From positions 64,001 to 128,000 of IMG/VR virus record IMGVR_UViG_3300012582_000005: a stretch of DNA of 64,000 bases; one strand, given 5' to 3'. This stretch comes from a virus. Both the position numbers and the translations under genes were made by a program. Of this stretch, positions 15,067-23,332 are shown in pieces. The notes below the pieces were generated by a model. The model was given only the letters and a program-made list of their open reading frames with translations. It had not been told where the DNA came from and did no database searches. How positions within the stretch are numbered: position 1 is the first letter of the stretch; each line of letters starts with the position of its first letter.

Positions 15067-15753
15067 ATGACATCTAATAGCAATCTTAGAAAAATTTTAA
15101 AGAATCTTACTTTTATGAAAATGACAGAAAGGGTTGCATCTTTAAGTTATGATAAGAAGTATCAAGTTGGTTCAATTGTAGTTAATAAGGAATTTTCTAA
15201 AATTGCTGCTATAGGATATAATGGTAATTATCCTGGTGGTCCCAATGAAAGGGATTCTATGGTGTCTGGTGAATCAGGATTTCTTCATGCAGAAGAAAAT
15301 GCTATCATTGAAGCTAATATGATTGATCCAGAGAATCACATTTTATTTGTAACAATGACACCGTGTAAAATGTGCGCTAAAAGAATAGCAAGGAAGAATA
15401 TAAAAGAAGTTGTAGCCCTTAATGTTTATAATGGTAAAGAACACGAGGAAATTTTTAGAAACTCTGGCGTTAAGTTTTATTATCTAATTGATAAAATAAA
15501 AGAATTATTTATTAACACTCCTTTCTTTGATGAACTTATAACTATAAAAAGAGATATTATATCACCTGATATTACAGATGATGAAAAAAAATTTAGATTA
15601 GAAAAATTATTGTTTAATCAATTAGATGTTTTTTTTGAACATAAAAAAGATTCTTTAAATAGAATACCGTTTGATAAAATGAAGTTTAATTTAAATGAAT
15701 TGGAGAATAGTTATATTGATTCATTTTTTGAAATTGTTTATGAAATATTATAA
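15067..15753 (+). CDS. dCMP/cytidine deaminase family protein with C-terminal extension
   Basis: 228 residues. The deaminase zinc site is H74-A-E76 with P99-C100-x-x-C103 ('FLHAEENAI', 'TMTPCKMCAKRIA'). 'KKYQVGSIVVNKEFSKIAAIGYNGNYPGG' is the family N-terminus. Phage members usually convert dCMP to dUMP, the substrate of thymidylate synthase. Residues about 145-228 are an extra, unrecognised region. Together with folA and thyA it forms a dTTP supply route. Confidence 0.85.
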   Translation: MTSNSNLRKILKNLTFMKMTERVASLSYDKKYQVGSIVVNKEFSKIAAIGYNGNYPGGPNERDSMVSGESGFLHAEENAIIEANMIDPENHILFVTMTPCKMCAKRIARKNIKEVVALNVYNGKEHEEIFRNSGVKFYYLIDKIKELFINTPFFDELITIKRDIISPDITDDEKKFRLEKLLFNQLDVFFEHKKDSLNRIPFDKMKFNLNELENSYIDSFFEIVYEIL

Positions 15754-15780
15754 AAAAAGCCTCTAAATTAGAGGCTTTTT
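15754..15780. terminator. Bidirectional terminator hairpin
   Basis: AAAAAGCCTCT / AGAGGCTTTTT with a 5-base loop, between convergent genes. Confidence 0.85.
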
Positions 15781-15783
15781 AAT

Positions 15784-16236
15784 TTATGATACCGAATCAA
15801 ATGCACTTTGTATTTTTGTTTGAATTTTATTAGTATCCACAACATCACCTTTTTTGATAAGTTTTTTATATTCATCGATAATACCGCTAATGAAATCCAA
15901 TTTAGTTGTCAATTCATCTTCCGACATACTACCATTACCATTATCACCAAAATCTAATGGTTTAGCTTCATCATTAGATGCAACAGGTTCAGAAACATCT
16001 TCCTTTGGTTCTTCTACAGCAGGTTCTTCTACAGCAGGTTCTTCAATAGGTTCTTCCGTAGTTTCTGGTTCAGTTATGGGAGTTTCTTCTGTTGATGGTG
16101 CTTCTTCTGCTTTTTCAGTTTCAGTATCTAAATCAGCAACAGGTTCTTGAACATCATCTTCAAATTCATAAATGTTTAATCCTTCTTTGATAGCTTTTCT
16201 GTAATCGTCGAAACCTTTTACATATTTATTTTTCAT
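15784..16236 (-). CDS. Leader-like, Pro/Glu-repeat acidic protein
   Basis: 150 residues. The N-terminus MKNKYVKGFDDYRKAIKE|GL ends in I-K-E followed by Gly-Leu, compatible with prohead-protease cleavage. Residues about 30-92 are low-complexity E/P/T with 'EEPAVEEPAVEEP' repeats; the C-terminal 50 residues form a likely helical domain. Composition suggests an extended internal or scaffold protein. It is divergent from the next leader gene, with opposed late-type motifs between them. Confidence 0.7.
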   Translation of the reverse strand: MKNKYVKGFDDYRKAIKEGLNIYEFEDDVQEPVADLDTETEKAEEAPSTEETPITEPETTEEPIEEPAVEEPAVEEPKEDVSEPVASNDEAKPLDFGDNGNGSMSEDELTTKLDFISGIIDEYKKLIKKGDVVDTNKIQTKIQSAFDSVS

Positions 16237-16256
16237 AGTATATCTTAATACTTTTT

Positions 16257-16268
16257 ATTATATATTAA
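16257..16268 (-). promoter_or_regulatory. Late-promoter-like AT motif
   Basis: Minus strand TTAATATATAAT, 20 bases before the Pro/Glu-rich leader gene. Confidence 0.4.
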
Positions 16269-16284
16269 AAATATCAAGTCTTTT

Positions 16285-16296
16285 TTTATATATACT
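16285..16296 (+). promoter_or_regulatory. Late-promoter-like AT motif
   Basis: TTTATATATACT, identical to those at 3665 and 19899, ending 2 bases before the ATG at 16299. If it is a -10 element, translation from that ATG would be leaderless or would need a downstream start. Confidence 0.35.
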
Positions 16297-16298
16297 AT

Positions 16299-16772
16299 AT
16301 GAAACATATACTACAATTTAATGATTTTTTAAATGAAGGATTAATGTCATTATTTAAAAAAAGAGAGGAAGAAACTGATGAAGTTATGGTACAAAAATTA
16401 ATAATAAAATTATATTCAGCTACAAATGAATTAGAAAAAAGATATGTCTTACTTTCAAAAGAACAAGAAGACTATATGTTCGAAGACTATGTTCATCAAT
16501 TAGAAAAAGTAACAGAAATATTTAATAAAATTATAACCACAAACGCTGTAATACCTTATATTAAACATGTTGATGGTAAAGTTATAGTTAGAGATGATAC
16601 TAAAATTATCGAAGCGTATAGAAAAATAGAATCTACCATAAAAAAAATCAAAAAAGTTTACGCAGAACAGAGTATAATGCTTACATATGAAAAATGTATA
16701 AACAATTTGATAAATATAGCTAAAGAATGGCTTGAAATAAAACCAACAATTACAAAGACTAATAGATTTTAA
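16299..16772 (+). CDS. Leader-bearing helical protein
   Basis: 157 residues. MKHILQFNDFLNE|GLMSLF is a clear leader with L-N-E at residues 11-13. The remainder is charged and mostly helical ('KLIIKLYSATNELEKRYVLLSKEQEDYMFEDY') and not recognised. It is followed 2 bases later by another leader-like gene, forming a pair. Confidence 0.7.
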   Translation: MKHILQFNDFLNEGLMSLFKKREEETDEVMVQKLIIKLYSATNELEKRYVLLSKEQEDYMFEDYVHQLEKVTEIFNKIITTNAVIPYIKHVDGKVIVRDDTKIIEAYRKIESTIKKIKKVYAEQSIMLTYEKCINNLINIAKEWLEIKPTITKTNRF

Positions 16773-16774
16773 TT

Positions 16775-17047
16775 ATGAAACACATCAAAACTTTCGAAAG
16801 CTTTAAAACTCCAAAATGTGCGTTAAATTACAAAAAAGGTGAAGAAATAGTATTCATAAAAGATTATGATGATAAATTAAAAAGAGGAACTACTTATAAA
16901 GTAATCAACGTTGATGATAGTATGATTACTATCGAAGATATAAAAAGTCATATTAGAGCAGATGTGAAATTTGATGGGGAAGTTGAGAATTATTTCAAAA
17001 AATGCAATCCTTATAATACTGATTTAGATTCAGATTTATTAAATTAA
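16775..17047 (+). CDS. Small leader-like protein with SH3-like body
   Basis: 90 residues. MKHIKTFESFKTPK matches the first half of the leader but lacks an (I/L)-x-E site. 'YKKGEEIVFIKDYDDKLKRGTTYKVINVDDSMITIED' has the spacing of a small SH3/KOW-type barrel. Probably co-expressed with the preceding gene; its end overlaps the convergent gene by 9 bases. Confidence 0.6.
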   Translation: MKHIKTFESFKTPKCALNYKKGEEIVFIKDYDDKLKRGTTYKVINVDDSMITIEDIKSHIRADVKFDGEVENYFKKCNPYNTDLDSDLLN

Positions 17048-17386
17048 TTGATTAATTATTTTTTTTCTCATTAGTCTTTTCATTTCTGAGTTATTATTAA
17101 TATTCAAATTGTAATCATATACTAAACTAACTTCCATTCTATTTTCATCACCAACATATGTTTCTATTGATGTTATTATCACATTACCAAATCCAATAAT
17201 ATCATTATTCCATATAAATATAATATGTTTAGCACGACTTCCACTAACCTCATAACTAAAAATATCATTAATCCATTTTCTAAAAAATTTTCTATTTTTA
17301 GATTTTGAAACATTACAAGTTAAACTATATTGTGCAATATTTGATAATGATTCATCACTGTCTAAGTTGATAATTATAGTTTCCAT
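17039..17386 (-). CDS. Hypothetical protein, paralogue of the gene at 22608
   Basis: 115 residues. It aligns by eye with the protein at 22608-22952: F-x-x-x-W-x-x-x-I-x-x-Y-x-V, 'GFGNVIITSI', 'RMEVSLVYDYNLNI' and a basic C-terminus ending I-x-x-L-[IL]. Function unknown. The two are 5 kb apart on opposite strands, indicating duplication within the genome. Confidence 0.6.
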   Translation of the reverse strand: METIIINLDSDESLSNIAQYSLTCNVSKSKNRKFFRKWINDIFSYEVSGSRAKHIIFIWNNDIIGFGNVIITSIETYVGDENRMEVSLVYDYNLNINNNSEMKRLMRKKIINQLI

Positions 17387-17468
17387 AGCATATTTATACT
17401 AAATTTTAATTTTGTTTTATCACTAAACTAAATTTAATTCTCTTGTATAAAAGTAAAATATTTATAAA

Positions 17469-18269
17469 ATGCAAGAAATTTTAGACAAAATAAAAATATT
17501 TAATGATGATAATTTTGTTTTCGATGAAAAAGCACATGCTTATACATATGGAAAAGAGAAATTAACATCAGTAACTACTTTTATTAAAAATTTCTCAGAA
17601 CCATTTGATGCTGAATATTGGAGTAAGAGAAAAGCTAAAGATAGAATAGCTGAGAAAAGAGGTATTTCGCGTGAGCAAATAAAAGATAATGATCCTGATT
17701 TAGATTTGACAATAAAAGAAATTATTGGCGAATGGGATAAAAAGAGGGATACTGCTTGTGATATGGGTACAAATGTTCATTTTTATATTGAAAATAAATT
17801 TACACCTGGATCAACAATCACAAGAGATAATTTCGAAGACTTAGAAACCCTAAGAAGGATTGATAAATTTGAAACATTATATGAATCAAAATTAACTAAT
17901 GTAATTCCAATTGCACAAGAATTAAGAATATTTTCAAGAAAATTAAAATTGGCTGGAACTATTGATGGACTTTTTATGAGAAATGGTAAATTGATGATTT
18001 TAGATTATAAAACTAATGCTAAAATGTCCACTGATGCTGATAAATGTTGGCAAAAACTTAAAGCACCATTTCATGATGAATGGGAGAATGAATTAAATAA
18101 GTATTCAATTCAATTAAATTTATATAAATTAATTCTTTCTGAATATGATATTCACGTTGATTCTTGCGCATTAGTTTATATTCCACCATCAATTGATGAA
18201 CCAAAGATACTAAAAGTTAAGGATTATGAATCTAAATTAAGAGCTTACTTTGGACTAGGAAGAAAATAG
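17469..18269 (+). CDS. PD-(D/E)XK nuclease (RecB/Cas4-like)
   Basis: 266 residues. Family motifs in order: 'DMGTNVHFYIENKF' (about 97-110), 'AQELRIFSRKLKLAGTIDGLFMRNGKLMILDYKTN' (about 148-182; catalytic E, D and D-x-K with D174/K176 approximate), and 'NKYSIQLNLYKLIL', the Q-x-x-x-Y helix typical of RecB-type nucleases. Likely a single-stranded-end exonuclease in replication or recombination. No helicase domain is fused. Confidence 0.85.
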   Translation: MQEILDKIKIFNDDNFVFDEKAHAYTYGKEKLTSVTTFIKNFSEPFDAEYWSKRKAKDRIAEKRGISREQIKDNDPDLDLTIKEIIGEWDKKRDTACDMGTNVHFYIENKFTPGSTITRDNFEDLETLRRIDKFETLYESKLTNVIPIAQELRIFSRKLKLAGTIDGLFMRNGKLMILDYKTNAKMSTDADKCWQKLKAPFHDEWENELNKYSIQLNLYKLILSEYDIHVDSCALVYIPPSIDEPKILKVKDYESKLRAYFGLGRK

Positions 18270-18304
18270 AAAATAGAAAAAATATTAGAATAGCTTTATT
18301 TATT

Positions 18305-18432
18305 ATTAGTTCCTTAGATGCCTCTCTACCTATGATGAAGATGCACACTTGCTGAGGACTTTTTCGGTGAATCAAATTACATAGGAGTAAGATATGACCA
18401 TAAGGCTCTGCCTATTAGACGTAATAGGCATC
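18305..18432 (+). ncRNA. Structured RNA candidate with possible pseudoknot
   Basis: This non-coding stretch is richer in G+C than its surroundings and has complementary segments. TCCTTAG (18311-18317) pairs with CTGAGGA (18352-18358); CCTATG (18329-18334), inside that loop, pairs with CATAGG (18380-18385), giving an H-type pseudoknot. GCCTATTA (18410-18417) pairs with TAATAGGC (18422-18429) around loop GACG. GATGCC (18317-18322) can alternatively pair with GGCATC (18427-18432). No known class is recognised. The strand is assumed to be that of the upstream nuclease. Confidence 0.5.
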
Positions 18433-18463
18433 CTTTAAACTTTTAGTAAAATTATTAATTCGC

Positions 18464-18652
18464 TTATAAATCATATTTCTTTTTAATATCATTAATGTAT
18501 TTGAAATTACAAAAATTCAAAACTAATAATGCAACAACTATAACAATACTCAAACCAAATGCTATAACACTTTTAATTTTTAATATTGAACATATACTTA
18601 TAATGATAAGCAAAATAGCTGAAAGTAGTAAAATCCATTTTAAATATTTCAT
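18464..18652 (-). CDS. Small two-span membrane protein
   Basis: 62 residues with two hydrophobic segments (about 5-23 and 29-49) and a basic C-terminus. It starts MKYLK, but what follows is a membrane span, not the leader. It overlaps the upstream gene by 4 bases (ATGA). Function unknown. Confidence 0.65.
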   Translation of the reverse strand: MKYLKWILLLSAILLIIISICSILKIKSVIAFGLSIVIVVALLVLNFCNFKYINDIKKKYDL

Positions 18653-19128
18653 ACCTTTAAAGATTTAATTTTTTCTTTTCTTGTTTTTTCTGGGTAATGG
18701 TAAAGTACTTTTTTCGGCTTTGGTGTTTTAAATAGTGTATCTAATCTTATAATATAATCCCATCCACTTTGGGCACTATAGTGTACATGTCTTTCATAAT
18801 TTATATCATTATTTCTACCAAATCTATACCATATAAAGATAAATCTTTTTTGCGCATGATATTTAATATTACCATTTTTAGTTACCTTTTTAAGTCTAAA
18901 TCCGAGCATATTGGGTAAATATTCATATGTAGTTCCATTAGTTCCCTTATGATGCTTATGAACATTTACGCACGCCCACGATGTCTCCACACTATCCGTA
19001 TAATAAGCATTTTTTGTTTTAGCTATTATAATAGAATTATCATAGCTAAAATATAACCACAAACCTAAAATTCTTATTTGTGGATAAAATCTTCCTTTTC
19101 TTACATCTTGCTTTACTCTATATTTCAT
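18649..19128 (-). CDS. Hypothetical protein
   Basis: 159 residues from ATG at 19128; a longer frame would use TTG. Rich in aromatic and basic residues ('GRFYPQIRILGLWLYFSYDNS', 'KRFIFIWYRFGRNN'). Not recognised. Its ATG overlaps the stop of the RNA ligase gene, giving a coupled RNA ligase - this gene - membrane protein unit. Confidence 0.65.
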   Translation of the reverse strand: MKYRVKQDVRKGRFYPQIRILGLWLYFSYDNSIIIAKTKNAYYTDSVETSWACVNVHKHHKGTNGTTYEYLPNMLGFRLKKVTKNGNIKYHAQKRFIFIWYRFGRNNDINYERHVHYSAQSGWDYIIRLDTLFKTPKPKKVLYHYPEKTRKEKIKSLKV

Positions 19129-19787
19129 AATTTTTCCCAAGGATTTACACCATCAATAGATTTATTAAATTCTTTTTTACTATGTCTCCAGTGATTTTGT
19201 GGTATAATAAACGTTTTTCTAACAAATTTGTTTAAATTATTACTAAAATCATTAATATTAAAACTGTCAGCTTTTCTAATAACAAATCCTTCAACATCAT
19301 CAGAAGAATTTTTTATGTAATTATCAAAATCTTTTAATATTTTATCTTTATCATAAATACCATAATAAAATTCTGGTACAGTAACCAAATTTAACTTATT
19401 TGCAATATTTTTAGTTTCTTCCCAACTTAAACACACATCACCATCCCATAAAGAAAACATATAAAAAAAATCCAATAAACTATTATAATTACAAGTATGT
19501 TTATAAAATAAATTTTCACCAACAATTCTTTGAGTTTCTGATATATTACCTCGAATTTTTAAAAGTCTTAATGTATCTATCCATCTACGGTCTTCCGTAT
19601 CCATATTCGATGATAATGATCTAGCATGAATATAATCGTTGTATATTGTTGTATTTTCACCATCCATTTTTATAGTTCCAACAACTACTTCATTTTCGAA
19701 ATGTGCATCAGATTTACACATTTTATCATCTGTAGTACAATTTTCTGAGTATGGAATGTGAAAACTTCTTGGGTATTTAATCTTCAT
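19125..19787 (-). CDS. RNA ligase family protein (short, Rnl2/Rnl5-like)
   Basis: 220 residues from ATG at 19787. Nucleotidyltransferase motif I is K40-M-D-G-E-N; further motifs are 'IVGENLFYKHTCNY', 'FYMFSLWDG' (III), 'VEGFVIRK' (IV) and 'NKFVRK' (V). It would seal RNA ends via ligase-adenylate, for example in repair of tRNA cut by host defences. A second, Rnl1-type ligase is at 52317. A host-type promoter precedes it, suggesting early expression. Confidence 0.85.
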   Translation of the reverse strand: MKIKYPRSFHIPYSENCTTDDKMCKSDAHFENEVVVGTIKMDGENTTIYNDYIHARSLSSNMDTEDRRWIDTLRLLKIRGNISETQRIVGENLFYKHTCNYNSLLDFFYMFSLWDGDVCLSWEETKNIANKLNLVTVPEFYYGIYDKDKILKDFDNYIKNSSDDVEGFVIRKADSFNINDFSNNLNKFVRKTFIIPQNHWRHSKKEFNKSIDGVNPWEKL

Positions 19788-19820
19788 AATAGTAAATATA
19801 CATAAAGATAATATAAAATG

Positions 19821-19851
19821 CAAATATACAAGATATTATTTTAAATCACAA
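19821..19851 (-). promoter_or_regulatory. Bacteroidota housekeeping-type promoter
   Basis: Minus strand: TTG (19849-19851), 20 bases, TATATTTG (19821-19828), 34 bases before the RNA ligase ATG. Confidence 0.75.
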
Positions 19852-19898
19852 AAATAAATTAAATTTGGTATAAACTGTCAAAAAGTGAATATATTATC

Positions 19899-19910
19899 TT
19901 TATATATACT
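19899..19910 (+). promoter_or_regulatory. Late-promoter-like AT motif
   Basis: TTTATATATACT, 19 bases before a leader gene. Confidence 0.45.
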
Positions 19911-19929
19911 AAAAAATAGTTTATAACTC

Positions 19930-20373
19930 ATGAAAAGAAGAATTAAATCTTTCTCATTATTCAAAGAATCCTATTTACATGAATTCGAAGATGATGCGCT
20001 ATTACCAGACGAATTAGAAGATAATAATACAGAAGAAACTCATAATGATGATGAATTTGCTGATGATGAAGAATCTCACGAAGAAGACGTTGAAGAAGAA
20101 AACACAGAATTAAAAGATAAAATTGTTGCTATTTTAGATTCCAATTATGCTGATAATCTTAGAGATATTATTGATGGTGTTATGAATGAATTAGGTGATG
20201 ATGAAGACAAAGATGTCATTGCTGATGCTATTGTTGATGCTATTGAAGATAAAGTTCAAGCTATCTTAATTGCTGATGATGAAGAATCCGAAGAATCTCA
20301 CGAAGAAGAAGGCGAAGAGAAAACTGAAGATGAAGAAGGTGAAGACTTAGATATTGAAGAAGATGCTGAATAA
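19930..20373 (+). CDS. Leader-bearing acidic protein
   Basis: 147 residues. MKRRIKSFSLFKE|SYLHE resembles the leader, although F-K-E departs from the strict (I/L)-x-E. The body is extremely acidic (two long E/D tracts) around a central hydrophobic helical domain, 'IVAILDSNYADNLRDIIDGVMNELGD...DAIEDKVQAILI'. Similar in character to the proteins at 3706 and 15784. Likely an internal head or scaffold protein. Confidence 0.7.
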   Translation: MKRRIKSFSLFKESYLHEFEDDALLPDELEDNNTEETHNDDEFADDEESHEEDVEEENTELKDKIVAILDSNYADNLRDIIDGVMNELGDDEDKDVIADAIVDAIEDKVQAILIADDEESEESHEEEGEEKTEDEEGEDLDIEEDAE

Positions 20374-20386
20374 TTTTAAATAATAT

Positions 20387-20414
20387 AAAAAAGGGAGTTT
20401 TAACTCCCTTTTTT
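20387..20414. terminator. Bidirectional terminator hairpin
   Basis: AAAAAAGGGAGTT / AACTCCCTTTTTT with a 2-base loop, between convergent genes. Confidence 0.85.
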
Positions 20415-20416
20415 AG

Positions 20417-20734
20417 TTACAATTGTTTTTCATTATCATCACATTCAGATTTAATAGCTTTAGCAAAAATATGTTTAGTCCATCCATTTTCCCAACCATG
20501 ATTATTTGCAATCAAAAATCTACCTTCTGCATCTATTTTAGTAATCTTATGAGCATCAATAAATCTGCCGTTCACTTTACAAAAGACTATATCACCAACT
20601 TGATATTCATCTTGTTTTTCGAATGTGATTAAAGAGCCCGTTTTTAAAATTGGTGTCATTGAATTTCCAAAACACTTCATTTTACCAACACCATGTTTAT
20701 CCAAATCTTCTAAAATTCTTAAATATTTATTCAT
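20417..20734 (-). CDS. S24/S26-type Ser-Lys peptidase domain protein
   Basis: 105 residues. 'CFGNSMTPILKTGSLITFEK' holds the nucleophile S25; 'GDIVFCKVNGRFIDAHKITKI' holds K63, 38 residues later, the spacing of the LexA/signal-peptidase Ser-Lys dyad. There is no DNA-binding domain and no membrane span, so it is neither a full repressor nor a signal peptidase. It could cleave a phage or host protein, or itself. It lies 10 bases after the next upstream gene. Confidence 0.75.
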   Translation of the reverse strand: MNKYLRILEDLDKHGVGKMKCFGNSMTPILKTGSLITFEKQDEYQVGDIVFCKVNGRFIDAHKITKIDAEGRFLIANNHGWENGWTKHIFAKAIKSECDDNEKQL

Positions 20735-20743
20735 GTTATTTAT

Positions 20744-21793
20744 TTACATATCTTCTACTCTCAAGAAAGTTGTAGCAGATGTATAGAAATTAAAATCTAA
20801 TGATGCAAACAACAACAATATTGGATTATTAACAAATGGATTTTTTACAGTATTAAAATAAACTAGTGGCCTAGTAGGATTAACTACGTATCTATTACCT
20901 TCTTTAATAAAGAACGCACCACGTTTAAAACCCTTAAGATATGCCACTTGGTTTGTATCAATTTCATAAATGAATCTATTTTTCCATTTACCGACAAGTT
21001 TTATATAAGGTTTTTCTGCATACTCTTCATCATTTTTGGTTTCAAATTTGAAGTAAGGTGTTAAATCTGGTGTAACCATTATAACAGAACCATCTAATGT
21101 TTTATCTTCGATAAATTGAATAAAATATTCTTCAATATCGAAATCTGTGGATGTTTCATCTTCAATAAACTTCCACACATTTTTCATTTTAACCTTATTC
21201 TGATTGTATGCCATTTTATCAGCAGACTTCAAAATTGATTCAAACATATTCTTATAGAACTTCAATTTAAAATTGCTTTCAAGAATATGAACATATTTAG
21301 CTTGTTCTTCTACAGGTTGCTCTAATATTTTCTCATACCACTTTAAATCTAATTGATAGTCAGTAGATGAATGATTTTTCATATTATCATCAAAATAAAA
21401 ATCAATAATATTTAATTCCTGTAAACGAGATAATACTAATAAATTTAAAAGTAAGTTTCCATCATCGAGTTTTGTAGTATCGGGATTATACAAATCCTCT
21501 ACATATGTTGATAAAATACCTTCTTTATCTTTTACTTTAGCAGATTCTAAGCATTGTATATAAAGTTCTTTAATTCTTTGTTTAATTGGCGTAGTATCAA
21601 TTTTTTTCTCAGCTTTCTTAGGTTCTTCATCCTCAACATCATCTAAAAATTTAGATGCTTTAGATTTAGTATCAGTAGGTATTACTGATGATATAGCTTC
21701 TTCTTTTACAGTAACAACTTGATTATCAGTATTATCATCATCAAATATGTTATCAATTTTTTTCTTTACGTCAGGATTTATTTTTTCGCTCAT
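20744..21793 (-). CDS. Hypothetical protein with acidic N-terminal region
   Basis: 349 residues from MSEKINPD; another in-frame ATG lies 27 bases upstream (21820). Residues 1 to about 65 are low-complexity and charged; the rest is a folded, mostly helical domain with aromatic segments near the C-terminus ('PYFKFETKNDEEYAEKPYIKLVGKW', 'LLFASLDFNFYTSATTFLRVEDM'). Not recognised; size and layout would suit a structural protein. Confidence 0.6.
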   Translation of the reverse strand: MSEKINPDVKKKIDNIFDDDNTDNQVVTVKEEAISSVIPTDTKSKASKFLDDVEDEEPKKAEKKIDTTPIKQRIKELYIQCLESAKVKDKEGILSTYVEDLYNPDTTKLDDGNLLLNLLVLSRLQELNIIDFYFDDNMKNHSSTDYQLDLKWYEKILEQPVEEQAKYVHILESNFKLKFYKNMFESILKSADKMAYNQNKVKMKNVWKFIEDETSTDFDIEEYFIQFIEDKTLDGSVIMVTPDLTPYFKFETKNDEEYAEKPYIKLVGKWKNRFIYEIDTNQVAYLKGFKRGAFFIKEGNRYVVNPTRPLVYFNTVKNPFVNNPILLLFASLDFNFYTSATTFLRVEDM

Positions 21794-21918
21794 AACTAAA
21801 ATATTCAATAATTTAACCATTCTACGTTTTTAAAAACCAAATGTTTTAAAAATTATCAAAAATTATCAATAATTACATTGTTATAGATTAAACTAAATAA
21901 GAATTATTCATATAAACT

Positions 21919-22608
21919 ATGAAAAAAATAGAAAAAACTATGAATTTAGATAAAGACTTTGCACTATTTGCTAAATCTAAAGGTGTACCTTCCACCACAT
22001 TAGATAAATATAAAAAACTATTTCCACAAGCATCTTTAACACCTGCTATAGTAGAAGAGAGAAATTTAAATATTGCTATAATGGATGTCTTTTCGAGATT
22101 AATGATGGATAGAATTATTTTTTTAGGAACTGAAATTGATGATTATGTTGCAAATGTTATATCCGCACAATTTCTTTATTTAACATCTATAGATAAAACG
22201 GCTGATATTAAACTTTACATTAATAGCCCAGGTGGTTCTGTTTATGATGGTAATTCCATTCTCGATGTAATGGATTTAGTTGAAACTGATGTAGCAACTG
22301 TTTGTACAGGATTAGCAGCTTCTATGGCTGCTGTAATTTTAAGTCATGGTACAGAAGGAAAAAGATGTTCACTTAGTAGAAGTAGAGTTATGATACACCA
22401 ACCTCTTGGTGGAACTTGGGGACAAGCATCTGATATAGAAATTGAAGCTAAAGAAATTAAAAAAATTAAGAGAGAATTAGTACAAACATTAGCAGATAAC
22501 ACAAAACAACCATTTAAGAAGGTATGGAGAGATTGTGATAGAGATAAATGGTTAGATGCTAAAGAAGCATTAGGTTATGGATTGATTGATAAAATTCTAA
22601 GTAAATAA
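21919..22608 (+). CDS. clpP: ATP-dependent Clp protease proteolytic subunit ClpP
   Basis: 229 residues. Catalytic triad: S135 in 'GLAASMAAVIL', H160 in 'VMIHQPLGGTWGQASD', and an Asp in 'RDCDRDKWLDAKEAL'. 'LYINSPGGSVYDGNSILD' is also diagnostic. ClpP forms a barrel that degrades unfolded proteins fed by ClpX/ClpA. No Clp ATPase is in the window, so it may use the host's. With the phage tmRNA at 33570 it could degrade tagged products. It starts a run of overlapping genes (TAATG with the next). Confidence 0.95.
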   Translation: MKKIEKTMNLDKDFALFAKSKGVPSTTLDKYKKLFPQASLTPAIVEERNLNIAIMDVFSRLMMDRIIFLGTEIDDYVANVISAQFLYLTSIDKTADIKLYINSPGGSVYDGNSILDVMDLVETDVATVCTGLAASMAAVILSHGTEGKRCSLSRSRVMIHQPLGGTWGQASDIEIEAKEIKKIKRELVQTLADNTKQPFKKVWRDCDRDKWLDAKEALGYGLIDKILSK

Positions 22609-22952
22609 TGAATTTTCCAAGTTACATAATTTTAAATTCTTATACTATAAATAAAGACATTATAACATTTGACATACCATCATTAAATTATGAATTTTAT
22701 TTGGAATGGTCAAAAAATATAGTTAATTATAATGTTAAAGCAAAAGAAATATTTTTAACATATAAAAAAAATGAAAAATGGTCAGGGTTTATATTAAATG
22801 GTGTATTTCCTACAAGTATTTCAACTGTTGATAGAGATGGTTTATATGAAGTATCATTAATGTATGATTGCTATTTCAATGTATCAGATGAATACACAAA
22901 TAAAATGTTAAAATACGAAATACGAAAAGACAAAATAAAAGATTTATTATGA
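22608..22952 (+). CDS. Hypothetical protein, paralogue of the gene at 17039
   Basis: 114 residues. Shares the W-x-x-x-I...Y-x-V, 'GFILNGVFPTSI' and 'LYEVSLMYDCYFNV' pattern with the protein at 17039-17386. Coupled to clpP by stop/start overlap and to the next gene by an ATGA overlap. Function unknown. Confidence 0.65.
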   Translation: MNFPSYIILNSYTINKDIITFDIPSLNYEFYLEWSKNIVNYNVKAKEIFLTYKKNEKWSGFILNGVFPTSISTVDRDGLYEVSLMYDCYFNVSDEYTNKMLKYEIRKDKIKDLL

Positions 22953-23284
22953 AAGATAAAATAAAAGAATTTTTAAAGTTAACTCAATTTTATGATTTAA
23001 CTAAAGCACAATTAAGCGCTTTAATAGACGGTGATGGTGAAAAATCAGTTTTAAGTTCGCAATTTAAAAGACATTTTAATATTGAAGAATTAGAAGAAAG
23101 AATTTTACCATTTTATGAGAAAAATTTAACAGAATCAGATATTGACGAAATTTTATTGTTTTTAAAATCGCCTATTGGACAGACTATGATTAGAGTAAAT
23201 AGTCAAATATCAGCAGATATTAATAATATTACTAATAGTTGGTTTGTTGAAAAGTACGAACAAGCAATAAAAGAATTACAATAG
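22949..23284 (+). CDS. DUF2059-like protein
   Basis: 111 residues. 'ILPFYEKNLTESDIDEILLFLKSPIGQTMI' matches the DUF2059 signature (P-x-Y-x-x-x-x-[ST]-x-x-E/D-[IL]...F-x-x-S-P-x-G). Unlike many bacterial members it has no signal peptide. The domain's function is unknown. Confidence 0.65.
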   Translation: MKDKIKEFLKLTQFYDLTKAQLSALIDGDGEKSVLSSQFKRHFNIEELEERILPFYEKNLTESDIDEILLFLKSPIGQTMIRVNSQISADINNITNSWFVEKYEQAIKELQ

Positions 23285-23332
23285 GAAGAAATATACATAG
23301 AATACATACATAAAATAGTGCATGTATTTTCT

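Noticed and set aside
15854-16150. Plus-strand Ser/Gly-rich frame of 98 codons
   Set aside because: It mirrors the Glu/Pro repeat of the minus-strand leader protein; low complexity only.
18305-18432. Hammerhead ribozyme
   Set aside because: TGATGA occurs, but the required C before it and a GAAA core with flanking stems are missing.
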